The notes beneath the pieces are model-generated. The model searched no databases. It was not told the DNA's origin and saw nothing but the letters and a program-made list of their open reading frames with translations. DNA of 12,155 bases from Oscillospiraceae bacterium (lineage in GTDB: Bacteria > Bacillota_A > Clostridia > Saccharofermentanales > Saccharofermentanaceae), in assembly GCA_902803365.1 (NCBI GenBank), contig CADCPU010000247.1, positions 1 through 12,155 on the forward strand, in the 5' to 3' direction. Shown piece after piece: positions 1-6,548 of the stretch (its first letter is position 1; each line of letters starts with the position of its first letter). Both the position numbers and the translations under genes were made by a program.

Positions 1-39
1 ACAGTCCCAAACGGTGATTTCAGTCATTTGTACTGTAAT
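1..39. repeat. Truncated copy (U0) of 42-bp palindromic repeat
   Basis: The window opens with ACAG and the stretch closes with ACTGTAAT at 39. If the three bases before the window are ATT, the unit is exactly 42 bp, the same length as the four copies at 9815-10067, and has the same ATTACAGT...ACTGTAAT ends. Its core matches the other copies better when read on the minus strand (CTGAAAT...CGTTT), so it is probably inverted relative to U4. The missing first three bases are outside the window, so the full length is inferred. Confidence 0.6.
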
Positions 40-45
40 TTTGTG

Positions 46-61
46 TTTTCGAGTTCGAAAA
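46..61. repeat. 16-bp near-palindrome paired with the 42-bp repeat
   Basis: TTTTCGAGTTCGAAAA is a palindrome except for one central G:T position. It lies 6 bp after repeat U0. The perfect version TTTTCGAGCTCGAAAA sits at 10001-10016, also exactly 6 bp after repeat U3, so the two elements travel together. Its function is unknown. Confidence 0.6.
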
Positions 62-100
62 ACGCATACCAGAAACGTTTTTTCTCCAAAAAAGTATGCG
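58..100 (-). terminator. Probable Rho-independent terminator of tetR (1)
   Basis: On the minus strand, 20 bases after the repressor stop, the arms CGCATAC and GTATGCG (plus positions 94-100 and 63-69) can pair. A second inner stem of six A:T pairs (TTTTTT-GGAG-AAAAAA) lies inside. The outer stem is followed by TTTTTCG. The long A/T-rich interior makes it less canonical than the other terminators in the window. It could also be a diverged relative of the adjoining 42-bp palindromes. Confidence 0.5.
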
Positions 101-120
101 CGGGCATTTTGCGTCTAACC

Positions 121-744
121 TCAGAACAACAATTCCTTCACGTGCTCAATGACCTTACGGCGCATATATTCGAAGTCCAGGTCATCCCTTATCGGGCTCA
201 TGTATGTATGGCAATATGATTCAATATTGTCGAGTGCCAGGCGTACGTTCTCGTTCAGATGCTCAGCCTTGGCACCGTGGGCAAGAAGAAGCTCCGCAGC
301 CTTATCATAGACTTTGACCCAGAATACATCGACCACCTCTGCTATCTCCTTGTCGCTGTGATAGAGTGCTGAGATCGCTTCATGGCTCTCCCACTCTCTT
401 TTGTGATATTCCAGCAGCATATCGAAAACGCGGTTGACGAAGACTTCAAAGTCCTCGATCTCATTGGCGCCTTCACCCGGCTTATAGATATCGAGGATCT
501 TACCGAAGAATTCCGTGCCGAATTCGTTCATGGCTGTAACTACTATGTCGTGCTTGTCCTTGAAATAATGGTAGACGATGCCCGTTGAGACACCGGCGGC
601 CTTGGCGATATCGTCAGTTGTCACGTTGTGCAGACCGCGCTTGATAACAAGGGCACTGCCCGCTTCGAGTATCTTGCGGCGCGTCTCGATCGATCGCTTC
701 TGTTTGGGTCTTCCCGTTGCTGTCTTATCGGTTTCTTTGGGCAT
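121..744 (-). CDS. TetR-family transcriptional repressor, divergent from ABC exporter
   Basis: This is a 207-aa protein of normal TetR-family length. The N-terminal helix-turn-helix domain spans about residues 18-66, with the family-typical run TTDDIAKAAGVSTGIVYHYF at 42-61. The C-terminal ligand-binding part (about 70-207) shows no recognisable ligand signature. The start ATG (742-744) follows a GAAGGAAA ribosome binding site. The gene is transcribed away from an ABC exporter operon and shares with it a 232-bp control region carrying three operator-like inverted repeats. The usual arrangement for such pairs is a ligand-released repressor of both its own gene and the exporter; that role is inferred from context. 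The inducing molecule cannot be read from the sequence. Confidence 0.93.
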   Translation of the reverse strand: MPKETDKTATGRPKQKRSIETRRKILEAGSALVIKRGLHNVTTDDIAKAAGVSTGIVYHYFKDKHDIVVTAMNEFGTEFFGKILDIYKPGEGANEIEDFEVFVNRVFDMLLEYHKREWESHEAISALYHSDKEIAEVVDVFWVKVYDKAAELLLAHGAKAEHLNENVRLALDNIESYCHTYMSPIRDDLDFEYMRRKVIEHVKELLF

Positions 745-784
745 ATATTTCCTTCACTTATAAGTTTTATTTTTATTAAACCAC

Positions 785-798
785 AACCTCCCGAGGTT
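785..798. repeat. Small inverted repeat AACCTC-CC-GAGGTT
   Basis: These are perfect 6-bp arms around a CC centre, in the 5' leader or promoter region of the tetR gene, 10 bp from the first TTGAGA operator-like repeat. It may be a second regulator site or a short leader hairpin. Nothing in the sequence decides between these. Confidence 0.35.
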
Positions 799-808
799 TG
801 CCATTAGC

Positions 809-832
809 AAAATTGAGATTTTTCTCAATTTT
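809..832. promoter_or_regulatory. Operator-like inverted repeat 1 (tetR/ABC intergenic)
   Basis: AAAATTGAGA-TTTT-TCTCAATTTT is a perfect 10-bp inverted repeat with a 4-bp spacer. It is the best of three related copies in this region (also 844-867 and 871-894). The length and two-fold symmetry suit a TetR-family dimer, most simply the divergently encoded repressor. Binding by that protein is an inference. Confidence 0.6.
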
Positions 833-843
833 ATGCACATAGA

Positions 844-867
844 AAAGTTGAGATTTTGTTCAATTTT
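844..867. promoter_or_regulatory. Operator-like inverted repeat 2 (degenerate)
   Basis: AAAGTTGAGA-TTTT-GTTCAATTTT has the same layout as copy 1, with mismatches between the arms. It starts 35 bp after copy 1. The conserved core TTGA/TCAA is retained. Confidence 0.5.
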
Positions 868-870
868 CAC

Positions 871-894
871 AAAGTTGAGGAATCCCTCAATTTT
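871..894. promoter_or_regulatory. Operator-like inverted repeat 3, next to the ABC -35 box
   Basis: AAAGTTGAGG-AATC-CCTCAATTTT has arms that match at all but one position. It starts 27 bp after copy 2 and ends 4 bp before the -35 hexamer of the ABC operon promoter. A dimer here would touch or overlap RNA polymerase, which fits repression. A further half site (TCTCAA, 928-933) lies right after the -10 box. Confidence 0.55.
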
Positions 895-898
895 CCCA

Positions 899-928
899 TT
901 GACTGCAAACGCCTGCAAGACGTACAAT
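899..928 (+). promoter_or_regulatory. Promoter of the ABC exporter operon
   Basis: TTGACT (899-904) and TACAAT (923-928) are separated by 18 bp. Each differs from the vegetative consensus by one base. The leader to the ATG at 977 is then about 40 nt. Operator-like repeats flank it upstream. Confidence 0.6.
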
Positions 929-976
929 CTCAACAGTTAGTCAACGCTAATAGAAACATGGATATTGGAGGTATGT

Positions 977-1684
977 ATGAAGAAGACAATCGTTGAATTC
1001 AAGAACGTAACAAGACAATACGGTGAGGGCGAAGCGATGCAGCTCGCCAATAATGACGTAAATTTCACGGTCGACGAAGGTGAGTTCACCGTCATACTCG
1101 GCCAGTCGGGTGCAGGCAAATCGACAGTGCTCAATATGCTCGGCGGAATGGATAAACCGACTTCGGGAACAGTGACAGTCGCAGGACAGGAAGTATCTAA
1201 GATGAACGATAAGGAGCTGTCTGATTACAGAGCTTCGACCATCGGATTCATCTTCCAGTTCTATAATCTCCTCCCTTCACTTACCGCATATGAGAATGTC
1301 GCTCTCACAAAGAGCATCGTCAAAAACGCCAAGGATCCGCTCGAGATGCTCGCAGCGGTAGGGCTTAAAGATCACAAGAATAAATTCCCTGCGCAGATGT
1401 CGGGCGGCGAGCAGCAGCGAGTAAGTATCGCGAGGGCTCTTGCCAAAGATCCTAAGGTCATCCTGGGCGATGAGCCGACCGGTGCGCTCGATTCGGAGAC
1501 GGGACTTATAGTCCTCGAACTTCTGCAGAGCTTAAGCCGCGATCAGGGCAAGACAGTCATCCTCGTAACACACAATGCCGATATCGCGAGATGTGCGGAC
1601 AAGGTCATCAGGATGAAGAACGGAAAGATCAGGGAGATCAAGATCAACGAGAACCCTGTTCCTGTAAGGGAGGTAGAGTGGTAA
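977..1684 (+). CDS. ABC exporter ATP-binding protein (MacB/LolD type)
   Basis: This 235-aa ATPase drives the permease encoded directly downstream, hydrolysing ATP at the inner face of the membrane. All ABC motifs are present: Walker A GQSGAGKST (42-50), Q-loop glutamine 94 in FQFYNLLP, signature MSGGEQQR (141-148), Walker B VILGDEPTG with D165/E166, D-loop LDS and H-loop H199. The FQFYNLLP and GDEPTGALD wording is typical of the MacB/LolD/FtsE-like exporters, not importers. ATG 977 is chosen over an in-frame TTG at 965 because GGAGG (967-971) lies 5 bp before it. The stop TAA overlaps the next start by one base (TAATG), indicating translational coupling. The substrate is unknown; antimicrobial peptide, antibiotic or lipoprotein export are family possibilities. 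Confidence 0.95.
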   Translation: MKKTIVEFKNVTRQYGEGEAMQLANNDVNFTVDEGEFTVILGQSGAGKSTVLNMLGGMDKPTSGTVTVAGQEVSKMNDKELSDYRASTIGFIFQFYNLLPSLTAYENVALTKSIVKNAKDPLEMLAAVGLKDHKNKFPAQMSGGEQQRVSIARALAKDPKVILGDEPTGALDSETGLIVLELLQSLSRDQGKTVILVTHNADIARCADKVIRMKNGKIREIKINENPVPVREVEW

Positions 1685-4164
1685 TGCTCATAAGGAAGAT
1701 GCTAAGAGAGATCGGCAGGAACTTCGGACAGTTCTTCTCGATCTTCGTATTGTCGTTTCTGGCACTGTCGCTCTTTGCCACGATGAAAGCCAGCAACATA
1801 AGTGCCTATAACAAATTGGAAGAGATGCGGGACATTACGTCCTGCGGGGATGGATGGGTCTTCGGTGAAGGATTTGACGAAGAAGATTTGGAAAAAGTAA
1901 AGGCGCTTCCTGAGATAAAGGATGCGCAAAGAAGGATGCATATCACGGCTACTGCGGCAAAGCACGATCAGGCTCAGCTTGAAGTATACCTTCTTGAGGA
2001 TAATCGCCTCTCTAAGCCCTACTACGTATCGGGCAAGGAGTTCGATGTCAAAGATACTGACGGTCTCTGGCTCTGCGAGAGCTTTGCCAAGGAGTGGGAT
2101 CTTAAGGAAGGCGACAAGTTCTCTTTCGTATATAACGGCGTAACGATCGAAAAGACGATCCGCGGACTCATAGTCTCGCCTGAGTATCAGTACCTTAAGG
2201 CAGACAAGGACCTCGATGTCGTAAACAAGAACATCAGTGTCGTATACATGGCATATGAGGGATTCCCTTGCAAGGACTTTATCAAGTCACTCATCAATAA
2301 GGGCGACATAACGCTCGACGATGCGATCGAGAAGTCTGACGAGATACGCGACAAGGTCGCAGCGATGGAACAGCTCGGAATGGACAGAAGTTCCATTACC
2401 AAGGACAAGCTCATCGAGGCCGTAGACAAACTCGATGATGAGAAGATATTCGAGATCATGCCTTACACTGAGCTCGTCTTCACGACAGACGAGGAAGACG
2501 TCAAGGCACTCGAGCCGAAGATCTCGGATGCGCTTGATGGTGACTATGCGGTATTCTGCGACAGAGACGATATGCCAGGCATAAAGGTCATGAAGGATGA
2601 GCTTGCTCAGCACGATCAGTTTGCGATCACCTTCCCTGTCATCTTTATCGCGATCGCTCTTCTGGTCATCATGACGACGATGAACCGTATGATCGCCAAG
2701 CAGAGGACACAGATCGGTACGATGCGCGCTATCGGCATCAAGAGAAGGAGCATCATCCTCCACTACTTAAGCTACAGCTTTATCGTGTCGTTCATAGGAT
2801 CGCTCGCAGGACTTTTGGTTGGAACTTATGTATTCGGTGAAGGTCTCGCTAAGGTCTTCCGCCAGTGGTACTTTATCCCGGGCTGGACGGTCGAGACTGA
2901 TTTGACAATGGTTCTCGTACTCGTTCTGACTGTATTCTGCTGTTGCCTCGCGACATACTTCAGCTGCCGCAAGGTCATGAACATTCATCCTGCTGCTTCA
3001 TTAAGACCTGCTGCACCGAAGTCAGGTAAGAAGACTGTTTTCGAGAAGCTGCCGTTCTGGAATAAGCTCGGATTCAGCGCTCAGTACAATCTGCGCGATA
3101 TCTCCCGCGGCAAGCTCCGTGCATTCATGGGGGTTTTCGGAACCGCTGCAGGCATGATGATAATGGTCTGCGCACTCGCATCTATCACAACGATCACGCA
3201 AGTATCCGAGTGGACCTTTGATAAGCTTCAGAACTTTAAGCTCGAGATCGACTTCGATAACGACATCACGCCCGAGCTTGCAGAAGAGTACAAAGACAGA
3301 TTCGGCGGCGAACTCCTCCAGGGCTCCGCGATCGAGATCTCCAAGGATAAGAAGGCTCTCGCAGACGAGAAAAAGAGAACAACGCTCATGGTCATCGAAG
3401 GCCTCGGTTACTATGGTCTTACGGATACCGACTTAAATTCCGTCGAGCTCAAAAAGGGCGAAGCTGCGATCACGATGAAGCTGGCCGAGAGCATGGATAT
3501 CAAGGTCGGCGACAAGATCTACTGGCACATGATCGACAAGAATACCTGGTATGAGGCAACTGTCGGCATCATCAACCGCAACCCGACATTTACCGGTATC
3601 ACGATGCTGAGGAGCGATTATGAGGAAATCGGCGCGAACTATTCGCCAAACGTCCTTTACACAAACAGCGACGTGAAGAAAGCGGATATCAAGGACCTTG
3701 ACGGCATCCTCGCAGTACACGATGACAAGGACCTCAAGGAGAGCGTCGACATCATGCTCGAGATGATCTACGTCATGATCGGTATCTTCGTCGCTTTCGC
3801 GGCAATACTTCCGATCGTAGTCCTCTACAACAGCGGCAACCTGTCGTTCAACGAGCGCGTCAAGGAATTTGCGACACTCAAGATCCTCGGCTTCACCACC
3901 AAGAGGATCAGGGATATGCTCTCTGAACAGAATATGTGGCTGTCAGTGATCGGCGTCATCGTCGGTGCACCGTTCGGAACGCGCATACTCCAGTACATGT
4001 TCGACAGTAACGGCGACAGCATGGACTTCCCGGTCGGAGCTGACTTCCTCTCCTACATAGCGTCGGGCGCATTCATCCTCGTGATATCCGTCCTGGTCGC
4101 ATTCATGTTCAACAAACGGATCAAAAAACTCGACATGGTCGAGATCCTGAAGGGTATGGACTAA
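1684..4164 (+). CDS. ABC exporter permease, duplicated FtsX type, 826 aa
   Basis: This is the membrane partner of the preceding ATPase. One transmembrane helix near the N terminus (about 14-33) leads into a large extracytoplasmic region (about 35-310). Three helices follow (about 314-334, 362-390, 407-430), then a second helix pair-and-loop copy: helix about 478-502, outer domain to about 690, and three helices (about 691-716, 749-770, 788-810). Each three-helix group is an FtsX domain; after the first helix of each comes a conserved cytoplasmic stretch (GTMRAIGIKRRSI and FATLKILGFTTKRI). This eight-helix layout is usual for 800-900-aa Bacillota permeases. ATG 1684 overlaps the ATPase stop, with AAGGGAGGT 10 bp upstream; an in-frame GTG (1678) is too close to that site. 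An ATG at 1591 would run inside the ATPase gene and is rejected. Transport direction is outward by family; the cargo is unknown. Confidence 0.92.
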   Translation: MLIRKMLREIGRNFGQFFSIFVLSFLALSLFATMKASNISAYNKLEEMRDITSCGDGWVFGEGFDEEDLEKVKALPEIKDAQRRMHITATAAKHDQAQLEVYLLEDNRLSKPYYVSGKEFDVKDTDGLWLCESFAKEWDLKEGDKFSFVYNGVTIEKTIRGLIVSPEYQYLKADKDLDVVNKNISVVYMAYEGFPCKDFIKSLINKGDITLDDAIEKSDEIRDKVAAMEQLGMDRSSITKDKLIEAVDKLDDEKIFEIMPYTELVFTTDEEDVKALEPKISDALDGDYAVFCDRDDMPGIKVMKDELAQHDQFAITFPVIFIAIALLVIMTTMNRMIAKQRTQIGTMRAIGIKRRSIILHYLSYSFIVSFIGSLAGLLVGTYVFGEGLAKVFRQWYFIPGWTVETDLTMVLVLVLTVFCCCLATYFSCRKVMNIHPAASLRPAAPKSGKKTVFEKLPFWNKLGFSAQYNLRDISRGKLRAFMGVFGTAAGMMIMVCALASITTITQVSEWTFDKLQNFKLEIDFDNDITPELAEEYKDRFGGELLQGSAIEISKDKKALADEKKRTTLMVIEGLGYYGLTDTDLNSVELKKGEAAITMKLAESMDIKVGDKIYWHMIDKNTWYEATVGIINRNPTFTGITMLRSDYEEIGANYSPNVLYTNSDVKKADIKDLDGILAVHDDKDLKESVDIMLEMIYVMIGIFVAFAAILPIVVLYNSGNLSFNERVKEFATLKILGFTTKRIRDMLSEQNMWLSVIGVIVGAPFGTRILQYMFDSNGDSMDFPVGADFLSYIASGAFILVISVLVAFMFNKRIKKLDMVEILKGMD

Positions 4165-4168
4165 GAAA

Positions 4169-4192
4169 AAGGACTGCAGCGATGCAGTCCTT
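4169..4192. terminator. Bidirectional Rho-independent terminator
   Basis: AAGGACTGCA-GCGA-TGCAGTCCTT forms a perfect 10-bp stem with a 4-base loop between two converging operons. On the minus strand it is followed by TTTTTCTT, a good T tract for the amidase operon. On the plus strand it is followed by ATATTTT for the ABC operon. It begins 5 bp after the permease stop, and its last bases overlap the amidase stop codon. Confidence 0.9.
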
Positions 4193-5657
4193 ATATTTTG
4201 CGGTTAAATGGGATGTCGTACGACCACGGGCTTATCTGTTCGAAGGTCCTCGCGACCGCGAAGACATCTTCGTCCTTAAACTTGCGGCCTATGATCTGCA
4301 TACCCGTCGGAAGTCCTTCGGATGTAAGGCCTGCAGGTATCGATGCAGCCGGATTTCCCGTGAAGTTCTCGAAAAACGTCTCGCAGAATCCGATGAGCGG
4401 CTCGCTCTCCTGACCGTTTACGATCGTCGGACCCTTTGTATCGCCGTCGTCCGTATTCTTAACAGGCTGGCATATCGTGACAGGTGCGATGATGATGTCA
4501 TACTTATCGAAAACATCCTGCTGCCTGTCGAGCATCTCGGTCCTCATCTCGTTAAAGAGACGGTAGTCAAGGATCGTGGACTTGAGCGCAACGTCATTCC
4601 AATAGATAAACTCGCGCGGAACTTCGTCGGAATGGTCGCGGATAAGATCGTAGCCTTCCTTCTTCCAGAGCTCCATGTCGATAGCAGTATCAACGCAGAT
4701 CGCCCTGCACCACATCTTGGCATAGTCGTTATATGTGTACTTAAAGTTGAATGTAACTTCTTCAACGATCGCGCCTGCGTCCTGCAGTTTATAAGCGGCA
4801 TCGCGCACGATCTTCGCGATCTCGGGATCGGTCGGAAAGATACCGAAGTCTGTCGTAAGAGCGATCCTCATATCCTTGATCGGGCGCTTCATGAGCTCTG
4901 TAAAATCGCGCTTTCCGAGGTCGAGACTGAGCGGATCTCTCGGGTCATGGACAGCCATATAGTTCATCATGACAGCGCTGTCTTCGACAGTCCTCGTGAT
5001 CGCACCGTTAAAGCAATACGGATGCGTGGCAGTCCAGCCGTCAGGTCTTACGACGCTCGGGATGGAGCCGACTGAAGCCTTAAAGCCGAAGCAGCCGCAC
5101 CAGGATGAAGGGATCCTTATGGAACCGCCTCCGTCAGAACCTTCACCCATACCGATAAGTCCGTCAGCTACGGCAGCTGCCGAACCGCCTGAAGATCCGC
5201 CGGAGTTATGGCCGATCTTGAAAGGAGTTGATGTAGGACCGTAGAGGTAGTTATCGCAGGTGCCGCGGAATGCGAATGCCGGAGCATTTGTCTTACCAAC
5301 GCAGATGGCGCCTGCTTCACGTGCGGCAGCCCAGAATGCGGAATCAACGCTGTCTTCCCTGATGAGGGATTTTACGCCTCCGTGCGAGTTCGTCCAGCCT
5401 TTTCGGGAAGGAAGGAAATCCTTCAGTGCGACAGGAACGCCTGCGAAGGGGCCGACATTATCGCCGCGCATGATCGCGTTTTCGAGCACGCGGGCATCGG
5501 CTCTGGCCTCGTCAAATTTTGTATAAGTAAAAGCATTCAGCGACGGGTCTCTCGACTCGATTCGCTGAATGAAATAGTCCAATACTTCGAGGGGACTTAA
5601 GTTACGGTTATTTACTTCCCTGCCGAGTTCTGCGGCAGACAGATATTCGAGCTTCAT
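4191..5657 (-). CDS. Amidase-signature family hydrolase
   Basis: This 488-aa enzyme belongs to the amidase signature superfamily, which hydrolyses carboxamides through a Ser-cisSer-Lys triad. The triad is visible: K79 in GVPVALKDF, cis-Ser S155 in NSGGSSGGSAAAV and nucleophile S179 in GSDGGGSIRIPSS. The 24-residue spacing between the two serines is that of characterised family members. No signal peptide is present, so it is cytoplasmic. It resembles GatA, but no gatB or gatC is nearby and its length and C-terminal part suit a free-standing amidase. Substrate cannot be told from sequence. It follows the YhhQ/VUT-family gene by one base (TGA-T-ATG) without a clear ribosome binding site, so it is probably translated by coupling and works in the same context. 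Confidence 0.92.
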   Translation of the reverse strand: MKLEYLSAAELGREVNNRNLSPLEVLDYFIQRIESRDPSLNAFTYTKFDEARADARVLENAIMRGDNVGPFAGVPVALKDFLPSRKGWTNSHGGVKSLIREDSVDSAFWAAAREAGAICVGKTNAPAFAFRGTCDNYLYGPTSTPFKIGHNSGGSSGGSAAAVADGLIGMGEGSDGGGSIRIPSSWCGCFGFKASVGSIPSVVRPDGWTATHPYCFNGAITRTVEDSAVMMNYMAVHDPRDPLSLDLGKRDFTELMKRPIKDMRIALTTDFGIFPTDPEIAKIVRDAAYKLQDAGAIVEEVTFNFKYTYNDYAKMWCRAICVDTAIDMELWKKEGYDLIRDHSDEVPREFIYWNDVALKSTILDYRLFNEMRTEMLDRQQDVFDKYDIIIAPVTICQPVKNTDDGDTKGPTIVNGQESEPLIGFCETFFENFTGNPAASIPAGLTSEGLPTGMQIIGRKFKDEDVFAVARTFEQISPWSYDIPFNRKI

Positions 5658-5658
5658 A

Positions 5659-6402
5659 TCAGGAAACGCCTGCTGCGTACTCGAGGTACTTGCGGCCGAT
5701 GTTCTTGCGCTCCCAGCCCTTGGATACTCTGTAACCTACAGGTGAGAAAACAGCCTCGAGGAGGAGTTCGACGAACATGGAAGTTGTGGAGCAGATCAAT
5801 ACCTGTGTCCAGTTCCAGCCGAAGAATACGTGTGATACGAGAGCGGAGAATACGAAGTTATCTACCCACTGAGCTACTGATGTGGATACGAGGCTTCTGA
5901 GAGCAAATCCGCCGTAGTTGCCCTTGTCCGTGCGCTCACCGATGAGACGGTTGAGTGCGGAATTAACGAGTGTAGAAAGGAACATCGCGATACAGGAACC
6001 GACAACGATGTACCAAGCGCCGCCGAAAGTGCTGTTCAAGCCTGCATTGATGAGCTCGCCTGAAGCTGCTTCGCTCGCGGAATAGTAAGCGGACCATCTG
6101 CCCGGAGTCATGCTCAGGAGCTTAAAGATGATAACGCAGAGAACGTTAACGGACATAGCGAGGACCGAGATCATCGTTGCAGCCTTAGGACCGAAACGCT
6201 TGCAGATGCAATCCATGCAAAGGAATGAGATCCAGGACAATGCCAGACCGCTGTTAAGACAGAAATACTCGGAACGATAGAGCTCTTTGCTCGCAAAGAG
6301 ATTCATGAATACAACCGAGAGGATGAAAAAAGTCGTGACCATTGTAGGCACGCTCTGAAGAAGGAGAGAATACTCCTTTTTAATGCGCTTTATAGCGTCC
6401 AT
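5659..6402 (-). CDS. YhhQ/VUT-family (DUF165) transporter, putative queuosine-precursor uptake
   Basis: This is a 247-aa integral membrane protein with about six hydrophobic helices (around 20-36, 48-66, 74-96, 128-150, 172-192, 200-222). The family hallmark is the stretch around 169-185, where R169, S170, S173, Q178, D181 and F184/F185 match the RxxxSxxxxQxxDxxxF pattern of the YhhQ/VUT group. Characterised members (E. coli YhhQ) import 7-deazaguanine precursors of the tRNA base queuosine; substrate here is inferred from family. The protein lacks the long N-terminal part of some members. The start ATG has a ribosome binding site AAAGGAG (6413-6419) 10 bp upstream. A promoter and a candidate preQ1-type leader precede it, which supports the queuosine link. 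The amidase gene follows as a coupled second cistron. Confidence 0.8.
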   Translation of the reverse strand: MDAIKRIKKEYSLLLQSVPTMVTTFFILSVVFMNLFASKELYRSEYFCLNSGLALSWISFLCMDCICKRFGPKAATMISVLAMSVNVLCVIIFKLLSMTPGRWSAYYSASEAASGELINAGLNSTFGGAWYIVVGSCIAMFLSTLVNSALNRLIGERTDKGNYGGFALRSLVSTSVAQWVDNFVFSALVSHVFFGWNWTQVLICSTTSMFVELLLEAVFSPVGYRVSKGWERKNIGRKYLEYAAGVS

Positions 6403-6412
6403 ATTTATATAA

Positions 6413-6463
6413 CTCCTTTGGTTTTAATATTTTACAAGCAGGATATCGGACCCGAACTGCTTG
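6413..6463 (-). ncRNA. Candidate preQ1-I-like riboswitch in the VUT leader
   Basis: On the minus strand, CAAGCAG (6463-6457) pairs perfectly with CTGCTTG (6441-6435), enclosing a 15-nt loop. The loop begins UUC and ends in C, as in preQ1-I aptamers, where the last loop C contacts the ligand. An A-rich 12-nt tail follows. In it ACC (6422-6420), touching the AAAGGAG ribosome binding site, can form a pseudoknot with loop GGU (6452-6450). This is the geometry of a translational preQ1-I switch. Deviations: the stem is 7 bp, not about 5, the A-rich linker is longer than usual, and the pseudoknot has only three pairs. The downstream gene family fits. It may still be a plain hairpin leader. Confidence 0.4.
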
Positions 6464-6480
6464 GCTGTTATGCAAGGCTT

Positions 6481-6508
6481 ATTATATTCACCTTGGAAAA
6501 CATTGCAA
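6481..6508 (-). promoter_or_regulatory. Promoter of the VUT-amidase operon
   Basis: On the minus strand, TTGCAA (6508-6503) and TATAAT (6486-6481) are separated by 16 bp. The -10 is a perfect consensus. Transcription would start near 6474, giving a leader of about 70 nt that contains the hairpin described separately. The promoter lies directly after the terminator of the upstream exo-oligoxylanase gene. Confidence 0.65.
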
Positions 6509-6514
6509 TAGCAA

Positions 6515-6545
6515 AATTGCCCAAAGTTTTGAGCTTTGGGCAATT
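6515..6545 (-). terminator. Rho-independent terminator of the exo-oligoxylanase gene
   Basis: A perfect 12-bp stem (AATTGCCCAAAG with CTTTGGGCAATT) and a 7-base loop begin 3 bp after the stop codon of the minus-strand gene. The stem is followed on that strand by TTGC, making a short T run with the stem end. It separates this gene from the VUT-amidase operon. Confidence 0.8.
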
Positions 6546-6548
6546 CTT

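Noticed and set aside
1591..1683. N-terminal extension of the permease
   Set aside because: The in-frame ATG at 1591 lies inside the ATPase gene and would add a charged, non-helical 31-residue leader. ATG 1684 has a proper ribosome binding site and couples to the ATPase stop.
4182..5075. 297-codon plus-strand open frame
   Set aside because: It runs antisense to the amidase gene, whose catalytic motifs are intact, and its own translation has no domain-like features. Such frames arise from the codon bias of the opposite strand.
4191..5657. GatA subunit of Asp/Glu-tRNA amidotransferase
   Set aside because: The catalytic triad is shared by all amidase-signature enzymes. No gatB or gatC adjoins, and the gene is coupled to a transporter.
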